From assembly GCA_014706295.1 (NCBI GenBank), contig JACSVZ010000001.1, forward strand, positions 37,992,318-38,056,317: a stretch of 64,000 nucleotides of DNA, in the 5' to 3' direction. The DNA comes from Lycocorax pyrrhopterus obiensis (Eukaryota > Chordata > Aves > Passeriformes > Paradisaeidae). How positions within the stretch are numbered: the stretch's first letter is position 1; the number at the start of each line of letters is the position of its first letter. The notes under the pieces are model-generated. The model made no database searches. It was not told the origin of the DNA and was given only the letters and a program-made list of their open reading frames with translations. Positions 49,870-61,897 of the stretch are shown in pieces. The translations under genes and the position numbers were made by a program.

Positions 49870-52800
49870 GTTGCTTTGTTTTCAGTAGCTGACAGTCCCT
49901 TCTGTCGTACTATTCTTGCTCACAGTGAAGGAGAGCTGAAAAACATGACTAACAATAGTCTGTTTCCGTACCTTGGTCAGCCTGCACAAAGCATCTGTTC
50001 TTCTTTAATATACTATAGCCATAGGAATGAAAAGGTGTGAATAATGCATATTAATTGTGATTTGAAGTGGAAAATTAAAATAAGATGGGATCCATTTAAC
50101 AAGGATGATTTCTCTCGTATGCACTTTTTGATTGCATAATACTTGCAACAAAGTCACAAAACACAGAGTATTGTGTTAATGGACTGCTTAGACACCTCTA
50201 GGACAGACAACTCATCTGTGCAATGTTAATCTCCCTTGTTTTGATTGCTGTGTTACTTATGTCAATATTCAAGCATAAGTACCATTTCAGACATTATTTT
50301 AAAGCTGTTTTAAATAAGTATTTGAAAAGTGCTAAAGACTACAGACATCTATAGGAACATTTGAGTTCAGGTCTAATCCTGCTCCACAGCATCCAGGTAG
50401 CAGAGTCAAGGAGACAGCAGCTGTGGCTTTCAAAGAGCATTCTCTGTCTTAACTCTGTCACAGAGAGACCTCAGGAGCAAATAAACCCTTTTTCAGGCAA
50501 AAGGACTGTCTAGGACTTGTTTTATCCTGAACTAAAGATCTAAAGAAGTGAGCTGAATCTTACTCTGAAAACATTTAATTTTTCTCTGAGCTTATGAATT
50601 AAGACAGTGATGGCTTATCACTCACAACTGTGTCAAGGTCCTTATCACACCAAATCTGAATTCAGGACAAATTATTTCTACGTACACTCAAGAACAAGTT
50701 TAACAATAACAAACAGTCAGAAGAAAAACAAATATCAGGGAACTCTGGCAGCAGGCCATGAGGTAGCTTGGAGTCAAATGGAAATGTACTTTACTGTTAA
50801 AATACAGTAAAGTCTGTAAATCTGTAGTGAGAAAAAGAACAAAAGTTTAACTGAGTAGTCATAAGAACAAACTTTAAACACACAACTGCAGCAGGAGGAG
50901 CCTTGTATGTATGAGCAGATTTTGGACAAATTAAGATAGTTTATAGGCATCTTCATCTCCAGTGAAATGTCATTGCTTTGGCTTGTTACCTGCTTATGGT
51001 ACTGTATAAATCATCTGAGATTAAAATCAATAGAGGTACATAAATGAAGATGCACTTGCAATTAAGTGGATGGCTGAATAGGTCTGCCTGGGATGGAGTC
51101 CAAAACAGATTGCTTGGAGTTTCACTTCGCTCAGAAATTTAGCTGATTCATTTGGGCAGCTAATCAAAAGTCACCTAAAATCAAAACTAAACCCATCCTT
51201 ATTAATTTCCTCCAGAAATGCTCCATCAGAACCCTTCCCTTGTGTTAGCTGGAAGGAACCCTGAAAGCCTCTGTGCTACTGAACTGAACTGAATGAGAGC
51301 AGAAGGAAAAGTAGAGACTGGGAGGTGGAAGTGTTTCTCAATCCTATCTCACCCCTCCACAGAGAGAGGGTTTTAAAATTTTTATCAGCATACAGTGATT
51401 GCACAAAATTCCTTACGGGATACCTGGGAAGAAGAGTGTTCATTTGGGTATTTCTAAATTACAATCAATAACAACAATAACAAGGACTTCTCAGCATACA
51501 AACGTCTATTAAACAAAGCCAAAATAAAACAAAAAAATAGAAAGCGGTGAAAATTTTTCATAGATTTAGGTTATTTCTGTGCCAAATTTAAAAAATCATT
51601 AGCAAAACCTCCTCAAGAATGTGGATCCAGATCGCATATGGTAAGTCTGTTTGAAATAGTGCCAGACACACCTTATGGCTCAGGGGAAGCAAGGTTAGTA
51701 ACTATTTCAATATAATTCATAGGTACTGCAATGTCACAGGCATTAAACAACTTTCCAGGCAGAAATATATGTGTTTTAACTCATACCAGAAACTGTTAGA
51801 GCAAACAATGTCCACACACTTTTGAAGAAAAGTAAAATTTGAAGGTCTGAGTTTCTTGCATTAGTTATCAATGTTAGAAAAATTCGGAGGCTTAAGCTGT
51901 ATAAACCAGACAGGTTCAACATTAGTATTTTTCGCTGTTTCAAATTTGTGTAGGAAATCTCTAAAGGTGCTGATTAGTAAATGAAAGATGAATCTTTCTA
52001 GGAACACGATGACCACTGGCCTAGGACAACGCTACATATCTTGTTCAAAAACAACATGCATCCAGTTCACATTTGTGTTATAAAGCAATTTTCACCAAAT
52101 AAGTACTTTTAAAAAGAGGCATAAACCAGCATGTCTATAAGTGTAGTAGCTGCACAGAGCTGCAGCAAAATCCAATCCTCTCCTTTGTCAAAATTAACAA
52201 TAGAAGGAGCATCCGTTTATTTCTTCTCAGCAAGCAGGTCTTAAAAGCTGATCATGTTGCCAAAGCCATTCCAAAGGATTTTTTGTGATGGGAGCTGGAT
52301 GTCACAAATGATTTTCATGTGGAAATCAGACAGCATAATTCTAAGGCATCACAAAGGCAATCTATAAGGAAAAAAACTTAAAGTAACCAAATAATTCTAT
52401 ATCCAAGGCAAATTAAAAACAAAGAAGAAATTTTTTCATTCCAGTCTTCTAATTTGTAACACAACATGGAGAAATTACAGTAGCGCTTCTGCATTTAGCA
52501 AATGAGAAATGTCAAAACAAGGAAGGCACTAAATCCATATAGGAGCATGACAAAATGATTTTGAAATCATGTTTTCTGCAATCAGATGCTGTTTCCATGA
52601 TTGATTGTTTCAAAATTTTATACACATGCAAGACCTTAGGCTTATGTTTTTGAGAAGGACAGAGCAATTCAGCAATTCCAGAGAGCATTTGACATAAACT
52701 TGCATTAGTTTTTCTTTTTGTCATCATTACCAAAATTATGATAGTTCATGGAGCCAGACAGAATTGTTAATAGATCTAAATTGTTATATGCCAGGTTGCT

Positions 52801-54988
52801 TTATGCTTTTGATTTCTCTTGCAAATAAATGGATTTTTTTTTCCTACTGCTTATCTATTCCATAATTGATACCTCTGAGAGCAATGCTGGTTTCTTTATT
52901 TTTTATGACTGGCAATTGTTCAACAGGCTTTTAACATATTGTTGGATAATAGAACAGAAACCAAAAAAGTAAAACTTCTACCTTCAATAAAACTAAATTG
53001 CCTTTCATGTGTCCTTCAGCTCTTAAATTCAGTCATTTTATATAAGGAGAGCAGTCAGGTGTAAATGTGTAGGACTATAAGGTTAATTCTTCAGTAATAA
53101 GAACTGTAAGAACAGAAAATACCAATGGAATATTTTTTACAGTCAGACATTCCTGATCTATCATACAGAAGAAAAATAAAAAAAATCTGTAACATAATTC
53201 ACACCATAACAAAATTCAAGATCAAGGGTCCAGTCACTATGCGGGTTTGGCTACGATCAAATTTTACAAAATTCACATATTGCTGCAGAAATAATGGAGT
53301 TCATAAATTGAAAACCACACTGAATAATTTCCCTGAAACTTTTTTCATAGTACTAGAAATCAAAATTATTGTACGCAGAAAGTAATGCCAGAACTTAAAT
53401 TGAAACACATTCTTCAGGAATCCCTCTTTCATCTCAGTGTCCACAGAATAAGCATGTTTCTCTTACACTTTAGACTTCCCCAGAAGCTAAGACAAAAGGA
53501 CAGAACTGTAGAGAGCAGTATAGTGTGGGAAAATGTGGAAAGATAGTGATATTTTTTATTTGGATTCAAGATGGTATTACAGTTTTACCTTCATAACAAA
53601 ATTCTGATTTGGTATTAGAAGTGACACAAAAAAAAACAACCAGCTTCTGCAAAGCTGTATAACACAGGTGATGAGGGGATTTTTGTTGCTGCCCACGGGA
53701 GGTGTCATCTTCATGCATTTCTGAACACCTTGGAGGGGTGTGGAAGGTGGAGTAGTGGGATGAGCAGTTCCAAAAGGTCCTAATTTTCCAGAAACCATCT
53801 TTTCTCATGAGAAAAAGGGTTTGGGTTTTTTAATAACCAAAAAGCATGATCAGTTAAATTCACTTTTACTCACTCCTTCCTTTCCTGAACTAAAATTTTG
53901 ACACAATGATTTAGAAGTCTCTGGTGAACAGGCAGACTCTTCTTGCTGCACCAGATGGGAAGGGAAAGTGTCTAGACCAGAAGCTAGACAGAAAACAGCA
54001 CTCCACATGGATTAAAAATAACTGCTAGGTGCTTAACTAACTGACTGTTAGGTTCATAAATAACATCAATGGGACAAAAGTAATCAAAAAAAATGAAAAG
54101 AGTGAACACCCACTTGGACAGACCACAGAAACCAAGAACTACTAGCTTAGCTAAGTCAGTAACACAAGATGCAACAGCCTCCAGGTAAGATCTCCTTAGT
54201 CTCCTTCTCCTCCTCCTCCACAGCTCAGTGACACCAGTCACACTCTGCCTTCATGCTGCCTGGGGTGACCAAATTTTCTAAGATGAAAAAAGCCCCAGCC
54301 AAGATTCCTGTTATGTTTTCTACCTCTACAAATTCCATTTCTTTGTAAAGTAGTTGTCTTGAACTAATCTGTTTCCTGAACAACATCATCCACAGCTGCA
54401 AAAATGTGCATTCGTGATTCTCTCAGGAGGTAAAGTGCTTTAAGACCCAGACAATTTTGCTACAGAGCAATGGTTTCAATCTGCCATTAGGCCCATGAAC
54501 TGCTTTGGAGATTCAAAGAAGCTACTTAAAACAAGATAAACTCATAGATAATGTTGCCGTTACCTTTTTATGACAAGTGAGTGTAAAAGAAGGCTGCTGA
54601 AGTGTTTATCTTCTTCAGCCTAAGCATTTGTTTAGGATGTCTTCCTTCCTACTGCTGCTAACTTTCTAAATTTTATCACAGGATCAGTTGGCTGCTTTTA
54701 CTGTCACATGTCTCTTACCATAAGAGATAAATTTGATATGTTCAAGTGGTCCAGACTTCCAGCCTAGTTATCTCAGTCACAGAAGATGGACAACCACCAT
54801 AGGGATTTAACAAATTGTTGAACGCTCCGTTAAAGACTGCAATATTATCTGCAAGTTATATCTATGGATGTCTGCCCAACACTTCTTACCAACAGACTTG
54901 ATGTTGATAAACTCAAACCCGGAATTTCTACATGTTAGAAGTGTTTGTCTGGATAAATATAGAGTCCTACCACAAGCCCTCGGGGTCT
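49870..54988. other. AT-rich DNA, nothing recognised
   Basis: No supported gene, RNA or repeat across 5.1 kb. A donor-like CCAG|GTAAGA at about 54183 has no convincing exon before it. Confidence 0.45.
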
Positions 54989-55015
54989 AAGCCTTCTGGG
55001 ACAGTCAGAAGGCTT
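54989..55015. repeat. Small hairpin, 10-bp stem
   Basis: AAGCCTTCTG and CAGAAGGCTT are exact reverse complements around a 7-base loop (GGACAGT). The stem is too short for a microRNA precursor. No U-tract or gene context gives it a role. Confidence 0.85.
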
Positions 55016-58000
55016 TGGGATTGAACAGTGTCTCTTTCACTCTGTTTTTTGATCACTGCATTTCCATTTCTTGCTGTCCAGTATTGCTCAATGTGAAAAC
55101 TAAATGTCAAACTGTTTCTGGTAATCAGCTGCACCTTTAGGTTTGATGGGCTGTTGCAGACGTCATGGAGCTTAATTCAAACATCATTTAGTCAGGACAT
55201 TTGTGCCACTTACAGTGATTACAGGGGCCAATAATAATAAATATATTTTTAAAAGCCAAATAAGTGAGCTTGCCCTACCTTTGAAGTAATTAAGTACTGT
55301 ATTGCTGAGTTTTGAAATAGGTAATGGATAATTACCTATGGGAATGCTGTTTACTTATCCTTACCTACAATTTAGGAGATTAAGTCTGAGTCTCCTAAGG
55401 TTGACTGTGCCAAAATATTAACAAATGTTTTTTGTTTTCTTCTCCTAGTTTGTGCATAATTCCATTCTCTGTATAAGTTCCTTGCAGAGCTTTGGTCTAA
55501 GTAGCTTCCCACACAGGGAAAGGCTGAGGATACCTGTGGTTCGAGCTGAACTGGGTAGTGGATCATTAACAGCTCTCCTCAGTTATTGCCCTTCCATACG
55601 CTCCATGTAACTTTCTGAGGAATTTAAAGTCTATTTCTTTAATTGCTTGTACGCTAATCAGGCTAGGTTGAAGGCACAAGGCCATCACAGTCCTGAAAGT
55701 TTAACAGCAATTTGGAAAAAGTAATAGAGCTGCAAGTCTGAACTTTGTAAAAAGATCTAGTGTTACTGCAGAAATCAGAAAAACACAGAGGCTTCAAGCA
55801 TCTGAGTAAAACGTGAGCAAGCGCTAAGCATCAGAAGGTATGGATAATGACAAGCTAATAGACAGCTTTTCAGTATGCTCCATTCTTCAACCTGAGGTAA
55901 AAATCACTCTCCCTGGAGGCATATTCCTGAATAATGACAGCATAGATAGACATACGCATTTAAGTTGAACTGCTGAAGAATCAATGAATGTGGTATGAAC
56001 TGGCTGTTCATACTAAAGTGTCTGGGCTGGAAAAGGCAGTCTCAAGCCAGAAGAAAGAGCTAACTGAATCTGATTTTTTTATTTAAAAAATTTTTGCTGT
56101 TACTTATGCAGGGTAAAAAGCATTTAAAAAATGAAATCCTGGGCATTATCAATTTTCTTTTCTCATTGTTTATGCTATTCATCAAGCCTAAAAAGGAAAG
56201 TTTCCACATCTCTCTGGAAAACCCTTCAGTGATTACCTTCTCCTGATCAGTTTAATTGCACCTACACGGTTTCACTGGTAGCCCCTTGGCTCTAGTTGTA
56301 TCTCACCCACTGTGCTTACAGCACATTGTTGCAAATACCAGAGGTTTCCCTCCCATGAAAAAAGAGAAAATTAAAAAAAATTAAAGAAAAAAAAAGGGAA
56401 AGGACAAGATGACTTGCCAGGTTTCTCATTAAACTGACAAAACCCAAAGCTTAAATTCTCCTCCTTATATAGTTTGCAGTAATGAACTGAAAAGCCTGTA
56501 GAGGAAAGCAGCCAGCCTCTGGCTCAGAGAGCTCTCCGGCTGACAAGCAGTTCTTGGGAGCTCAGTTAAATGTGTGTGGAGCTGCAGCTACTCAGGGGGG
56601 GGTCTCATTTCTGGGAGACAGAAAGGGAAAACTTCTCATTCAGATGTAAAGTCATTCCTTCCTATCTTGTCCCCTCTCTCTCCACTGTGCAAAAATATCC
56701 TGGGCCAGAGACAACAGGGGACTTCAGAGGGAAAAAGGGCTCAGGGGATGAGGCATTAATCATTGTCTGTGTGTCTTTGTCACTATTGTCCCACCAAGGG
56801 CAATCACAGAGGGCAGAAGTAGGACCATTGGATTCCTGGAAAGTTCTGCCTATCAAACATCTCAGCGAGCCCCATTTACTCAGGTGTGTTCAGTGCTGAT
56901 AACACAAGTGCAAGCAGCTCTGAAAACAAAAGAAGACCTTCAGACTACTCATTCACTCAGTCACAGAATCAGGAGACAATTAATATTATATAAGAACTGC
57001 TGATGGCATGTTGGATTTGAAGAAAGGAGGCTTCCTCACCAGAGAGTATTTTATCTTTCAATTAAATAAATATTCCTCGATTTTCACATAATGCTGTTGC
57101 TAGCAAGTCTATTATTTGGCATGGCATGGTCTCTGTCTTACCCAGGCTTAGCTGAACATAGGTGCTATCATTCAGACAGAAACATTTTTCCCCTGAAGCG
57201 TGTTTAAACATTATCTACCTCCTACTTCAGAGACTGCTTTTAAAATATTTCTTTCTAGAAATCTATAAAACTAATAAAAAGTATTCTTCATTCTTGCTAG
57301 TGATCAAAGGAGGAGCTAGATCCCAAAGATAAGGCAAGTTAAAGAGATAAAGGTCTATCTCCCCCACATGCTCAACATATATCAAATCTCAAGGTCAATG
57401 TGTAGCTAACAAATAGTACATGCAGAAAGTCAGCTAAAGAAAGCTTTGAGCTGTGAGATTTGTGAGTTACTTTAGTGAGCTCATTACTGTCCTGGTCAGA
57501 GCACAGTCTGGTCCCCATCATCTCTGCAGACAGTACTACCCTCAAAAAGCATCACCCGTGCCTGGCCCTGTACCTCTGTCCCTGCGGAAGGACCAGGGCA
57601 GGACACCTCCTCCAGGGAACACACACACGATAGATGCATAAAGTGGCCATCTGACAGAGGTGTTCCTCCACATAAAAGCTACAGAAATAGCAGCTGTTCT
57701 GCAGAGAGGGAAAATAAAAGGAGTTCGTTCAGATGCTGGTACTAAACCTGAGTTTCTCCTTTTTTTTTCCTAGTTATGTTTTTGAGTGACCTAAAAAATG
57801 TAGACTTTTTGCTTTCATTTACTGTAGAGGGTTTTTTCCTATTTAAAAAAATATGTACTTCTGAGAAATATTTTATAATGTAAATGGACTTCAGCAGGCT
57901 GCGTGCCTAAATTGGACTTGCTTTTTTATTTCAGCTTGTCCACTAATGGCATTACTATGTCTCCAAGGATCTACCTTGTACTCTTAAGTCCTCTTTTTTT

Positions 58001-59280
58001 CCAATATTTTGATTTCTCTTGCAAGATACCTCCAGGTCACATTGGTAAAAAAAAGGCGGAAAAAAGGGTGAGAAAGTTGAGCCCACACATTTAGAGATGC
58101 AGATGAAAAAATTTTGAACCATAACTTTGTCATTTGATATAAAGTACATGAACTACTTTTAAAAAGGGTTAATAAATTTTTTACATTTTAATACATTGGT
58201 ATGGTGCTGTCCCATTTTTTTATAATGAGTACCACTCATCAATTTTATATTCCTGACTGTTGCAAAAGCCACATCTACATTGGTATTTTGTGCCCACGCA
58301 CTCTTGTTTAAAACTCATTTGAATGCATTTTAGAGATACTACTGTGAACAGATAACTGGGTTTTTTCACCAACTTACTGATTTCATTGCAGTCTCACAGT
58401 GATGTCTTTCTCCATGCATGAGCATTCTAATTCTCATTTTAAGAGCATTTCTAAAACTCACAAAGGAGAGTTCAAAACCAGCACTAAACCATTGTCTAAG
58501 TGCCCAGGGATCAGAAGGCACAGAAAACAATTTCCTCCAGTGAATACCTGGACCTTTTGAAAACACTCAAAGGTGTTTCAATATTTTGAACTGGAACACT
58601 ATGTAAGTAAATAATCATATATTTAAATTTGCAAACTGCGTAACACAAGAAACATTAAGAACATTGAAACAAAATTCAGGGATTACTTGTCCACATTTCT
58701 GATAATGCATTCAAAATTACGTGGGTTTTTCCCTAGTTAATGCTACTTTGCAGTAGGTCACCAGGCTTTTGACTGATCACAAAATCCTCATGAAGAGGAA
58801 GTAGATATTACTGAAATATCTACAGAAGATCTTGATGTACAAAAATCTTATACTGCCTATACTTATTTCAGCAGCAGAAAAAAAATGTAGTTTCTTAAGT
58901 ATGTTGTCATTTGCTGAAGGAGGCTAGGAAAGTTTTTAGAAGGGTCACTTCTTTTACATGGAAATTCTCAAAAAGCACAGGTGCTCTCTCGCAAGAAATG
59001 CCAAACCACCTCCACACCTATATTTAATAATTTTTAATGTTGCATATGCTTTATATATAAATGTATATATGCAGTGGTTTGTATGTGTTTATTTTTACAT
59101 ATTCATACATAAATTACTTTTCTTGTAAGGATGAAATCAATACACCTTTCTGATTGATTACACTCCAAGTAGCAGATATTCAGTTGTGTTGGAAATGAAA
59201 GCAACCAGACACAGATTATATTTTCACGGAAGTAATTTCAGAACAGAACTGATTGAAATAATTCTGATGAGCATTTTCAG
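55016..59280. other. Mostly AT-rich DNA with purine tract and GC-rich patch
   Basis: A polypurine-rich A/G run lies at about 56357-56405. The part from about 57490 to 57620 is GC-rich, with a short (CA)n run at its end. A 109-codon frame (56570-56899, plus) has no recognisable domain. Nothing here is supported as a gene. Confidence 0.4.
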
Positions 59281-59370
59281 AGCAAATATCTGCACTAGCA
59301 AGAGTGCATGTTTCAAGAAGAGCTGTGAGTCCTGTACTAACAGGTTGCCACTGCAGGAGCCTGACGCCAG
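59281..59370 (+). CDS. Candidate exon, 90 nt, four cysteines
   Basis: An acceptor-like GATGAGCATTTTCAG precedes 90 bases that end at a consensus donor, CCAG|GTAAGA. The open frame reads ANICTSKSACFKKSCESCTN and onward, with four cysteines in 29 residues. The phase is the same at both ends, so the exon could be skipped or inserted without frameshift. Cysteine-rich symmetrical exons are typical of secreted domains, but the spacing does not match a domain I can name. The acceptor pyrimidine tract is weak. Confidence 0.18.
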
Positions 59371-61837
59371 GTAAGATCCTCAGGCTTTCTTCGAGCTGTC
59401 ATTTACACCCGACTGTGCCCCAGCTCCCGACATTTCCAACAGGCAGAAAGCACAGCCAAGGTGCAGGAGCATGCAGAAACTGTGTCTGGCATCTCTGCTT
59501 TTTTTTTTTTCACCCACTGGTTAAAAAACTGATGTGAGCTGAAGGGGTAGCAGACTTAAAATTGCCATTTCTGCCCAGAGGAACCTGAGTGTGCATCAAC
59601 CAGGTCCCAGGCAAACCATCTGCAAAATTCTCTGAGCACAGCCAGCAGGCTGCTCCAGGCCAGCACTCCCTCAGCCAGCCCACACAAACAATGTGGCATA
59701 ATCAAATATTGACTAGGATAGAGAGAGGTCATGAGCAAACAGGGTTCATGGAAAAAAATTTCCTCTCCTTTACTTCTTTTTCTCATTCCCAGAAGTGCTC
59801 CTCAGTGTTTACCTGAAGCAATTCCAGCTGCTTGACTTTCTGTTCCTGTTCAAATTCCTGGGCAGACTAAAAGCAGGAACTCAGTAACATTTTGTCTCCT
59901 CAAATTTCTTGGTTTTGTGCTCATTAAAGGATGTGCTCTATAAAACCTGGCTCTCAGTACCCCCAGTGTAGCTGTCTGATTCAGAGCTGTTCACATGAGC
60001 CTTAACTTATTCTCAGCAGAGATCAGGAACATCAGGGCACAATTCACCTTCTTCAGCACAGCTATCCAGGCTGGGACTCAGCTGTTTAAATGTAGGTATC
60101 TAATACTACTTTTGATGCCCTCAGGATATTCCACCCAGCCGTGTCCCCGCAGGACACACAACTCCCACAGCCCATGGCCCACCAACCAGTCCACTGCAGA
60201 TGACATGGAACACCTAAGGCTGCATCCCTTTTGTAATTTTAGTCTGGAGCACTAGAGCAGTGTTGAAACAAATCCCCAAACTGCTCTCGTTTAATATGTG
60301 CCAGGTTGTTTAGCAGAGAAATTTTGGTGAGTGCTAACTGGTTTTGTTTAATGGTTTATAACTAAGCCAAAAAGCCCACTGCACATTTACAGATGTGCTC
60401 CAACACTAGGGACGTATGAGTTCATATCCATGACTGATCTTTCAGACCATTCCAAAGTACACCTGTTAGGGACACCTAAATCAGGGACCAGACTAAACCA
60501 TGCTGAAGTAAAATACCCAGATCACATGCAGGTAAATTTTTAAGTCCCCAGCACCAGATGCTTTGATCTACTGATCTGCTTCTGTTGTGCTTTATTCCTT
60601 GATAAGCCATGTCCCATCCACTGAGAGGTGAATTTATTCATGAGCATTATTCACTTATTATCAATCATATTCTACTGTAATTCTCTGCTTTCTCTGCTCT
60701 ACCTTTATCTCTCAAAATAACAGAGAGAAAAATTAGGTGATTTTATTATTAGTTCAGTCAAAGACAAAACATCAAATTAATTTATCAATTATCTAAATGA
60801 AAATTTTAAAAGATGCAGCCAGGTTCCAGACTTGGACAATGGTGGGAAAGGCCATTGGAACTGCAGGCAAAAACACTGGTTTCCTATTACGTGTCAGGAG
60901 TTAAACCATAAACTGACACAACAACAAAGAAGAAACTGTATAAATGGTTTCCCCTTTCGATGAATATTAACAGAGCCAATTTTGGTTCCAAGAAAATAAA
61001 ATTCCTATAACAGTTTTATTTTTCTTTAACCTTGTGAACTTGAAATCAATCAGACCTTTGATCTAGAATTTAGACATCTATATTTTTTTGGCCATTTATC
61101 CCAATTAAGCCTTACTACTAATCGAAATTACAACTCTAAAAGGACAGGTAAATGTACTGAAATATTTGTGTGGTGTGTTAGCACTCAAAGACCAAAGCCA
61201 ATCCTTGTTGAGGAATGTGAAAACATGTTTTTATTAAGGGATTCCAATCCAATAGAATCATTAAAAAACTTACACTTTTGTAGCTGGTAGCATGACTCAT
61301 TTCTTTGATTTGCTATGATATTATCTAACTTTCAACTTTTTTAATCAATGTCAGAAGTCAGTCTTACAGTTTGGCAGTCAAAAGGCTACCTTATGCTTTT
61401 GGCAGACTGTTGCTGTTTGTCTCACAGGAGACAGTCCCTGCTGAACATGTGAAATGCAGATTTCCCCTCATATACCTATCAGAAAAGAGCAAACGTTTTT
61501 GAAGTCTAAGGCATTTGCATTCTCTTACATGCATTTGTGTAGTAAGTATGCACTTTTGTTATGTTCTACTGAAAACGCTCACATTTGGCTGCTTAAGATG
61601 GGTACACTGAAACATGACTTGGATTGGCAAGCCTGAACTGTATTAGAAAATGCAAAAGCACTATGGATTTCTCCTTGCACAATGATTAGGGCTCTGACAA
61701 ATCGTAGCAGAACCCTATCCCTCCAGCCAATCACTTATTCTGTGCAGCCATGATTGTAAGGTGCATCTCTCGGAATCAGTACACCAGCCAGGTAAATTTG
61801 CCTGTAATCCAAGTATGTAACACTCTTTTTTTCCCAG
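59371..61837. other. Mixed DNA with GC-richer patches, no gene supported
   Basis: GC-richer patches lie at about 59370-59480, 59580-59700 and 60120-60210. Open frames of 75-86 codons overlap on both strands there without domains or paired splice signals. Confidence 0.4.
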
Positions 61838-61897
61838 CTGAGTTCAACGCCTGTGCCCCCAATGTTTCATTTGAAACTCAGCTCAAGAATATAACAG
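61838..61897 (+). CDS. Candidate exon, 60 nt, phase 1-1
   Basis: A strong acceptor (ACTCTTTTTTTCCCAG) precedes 60 bases that end at ACAG|GTAGAG. Two bases complete a codon, then the frame reads EFNACAPNVSFETQLKNIT. Two N-glycosylation sequons (NVS, NIT) and the phase 1-1 symmetry fit an extracellular protein segment, but no family is recognised. The exon is short and the donor only fair, so chance is a real alternative. Confidence 0.2.
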
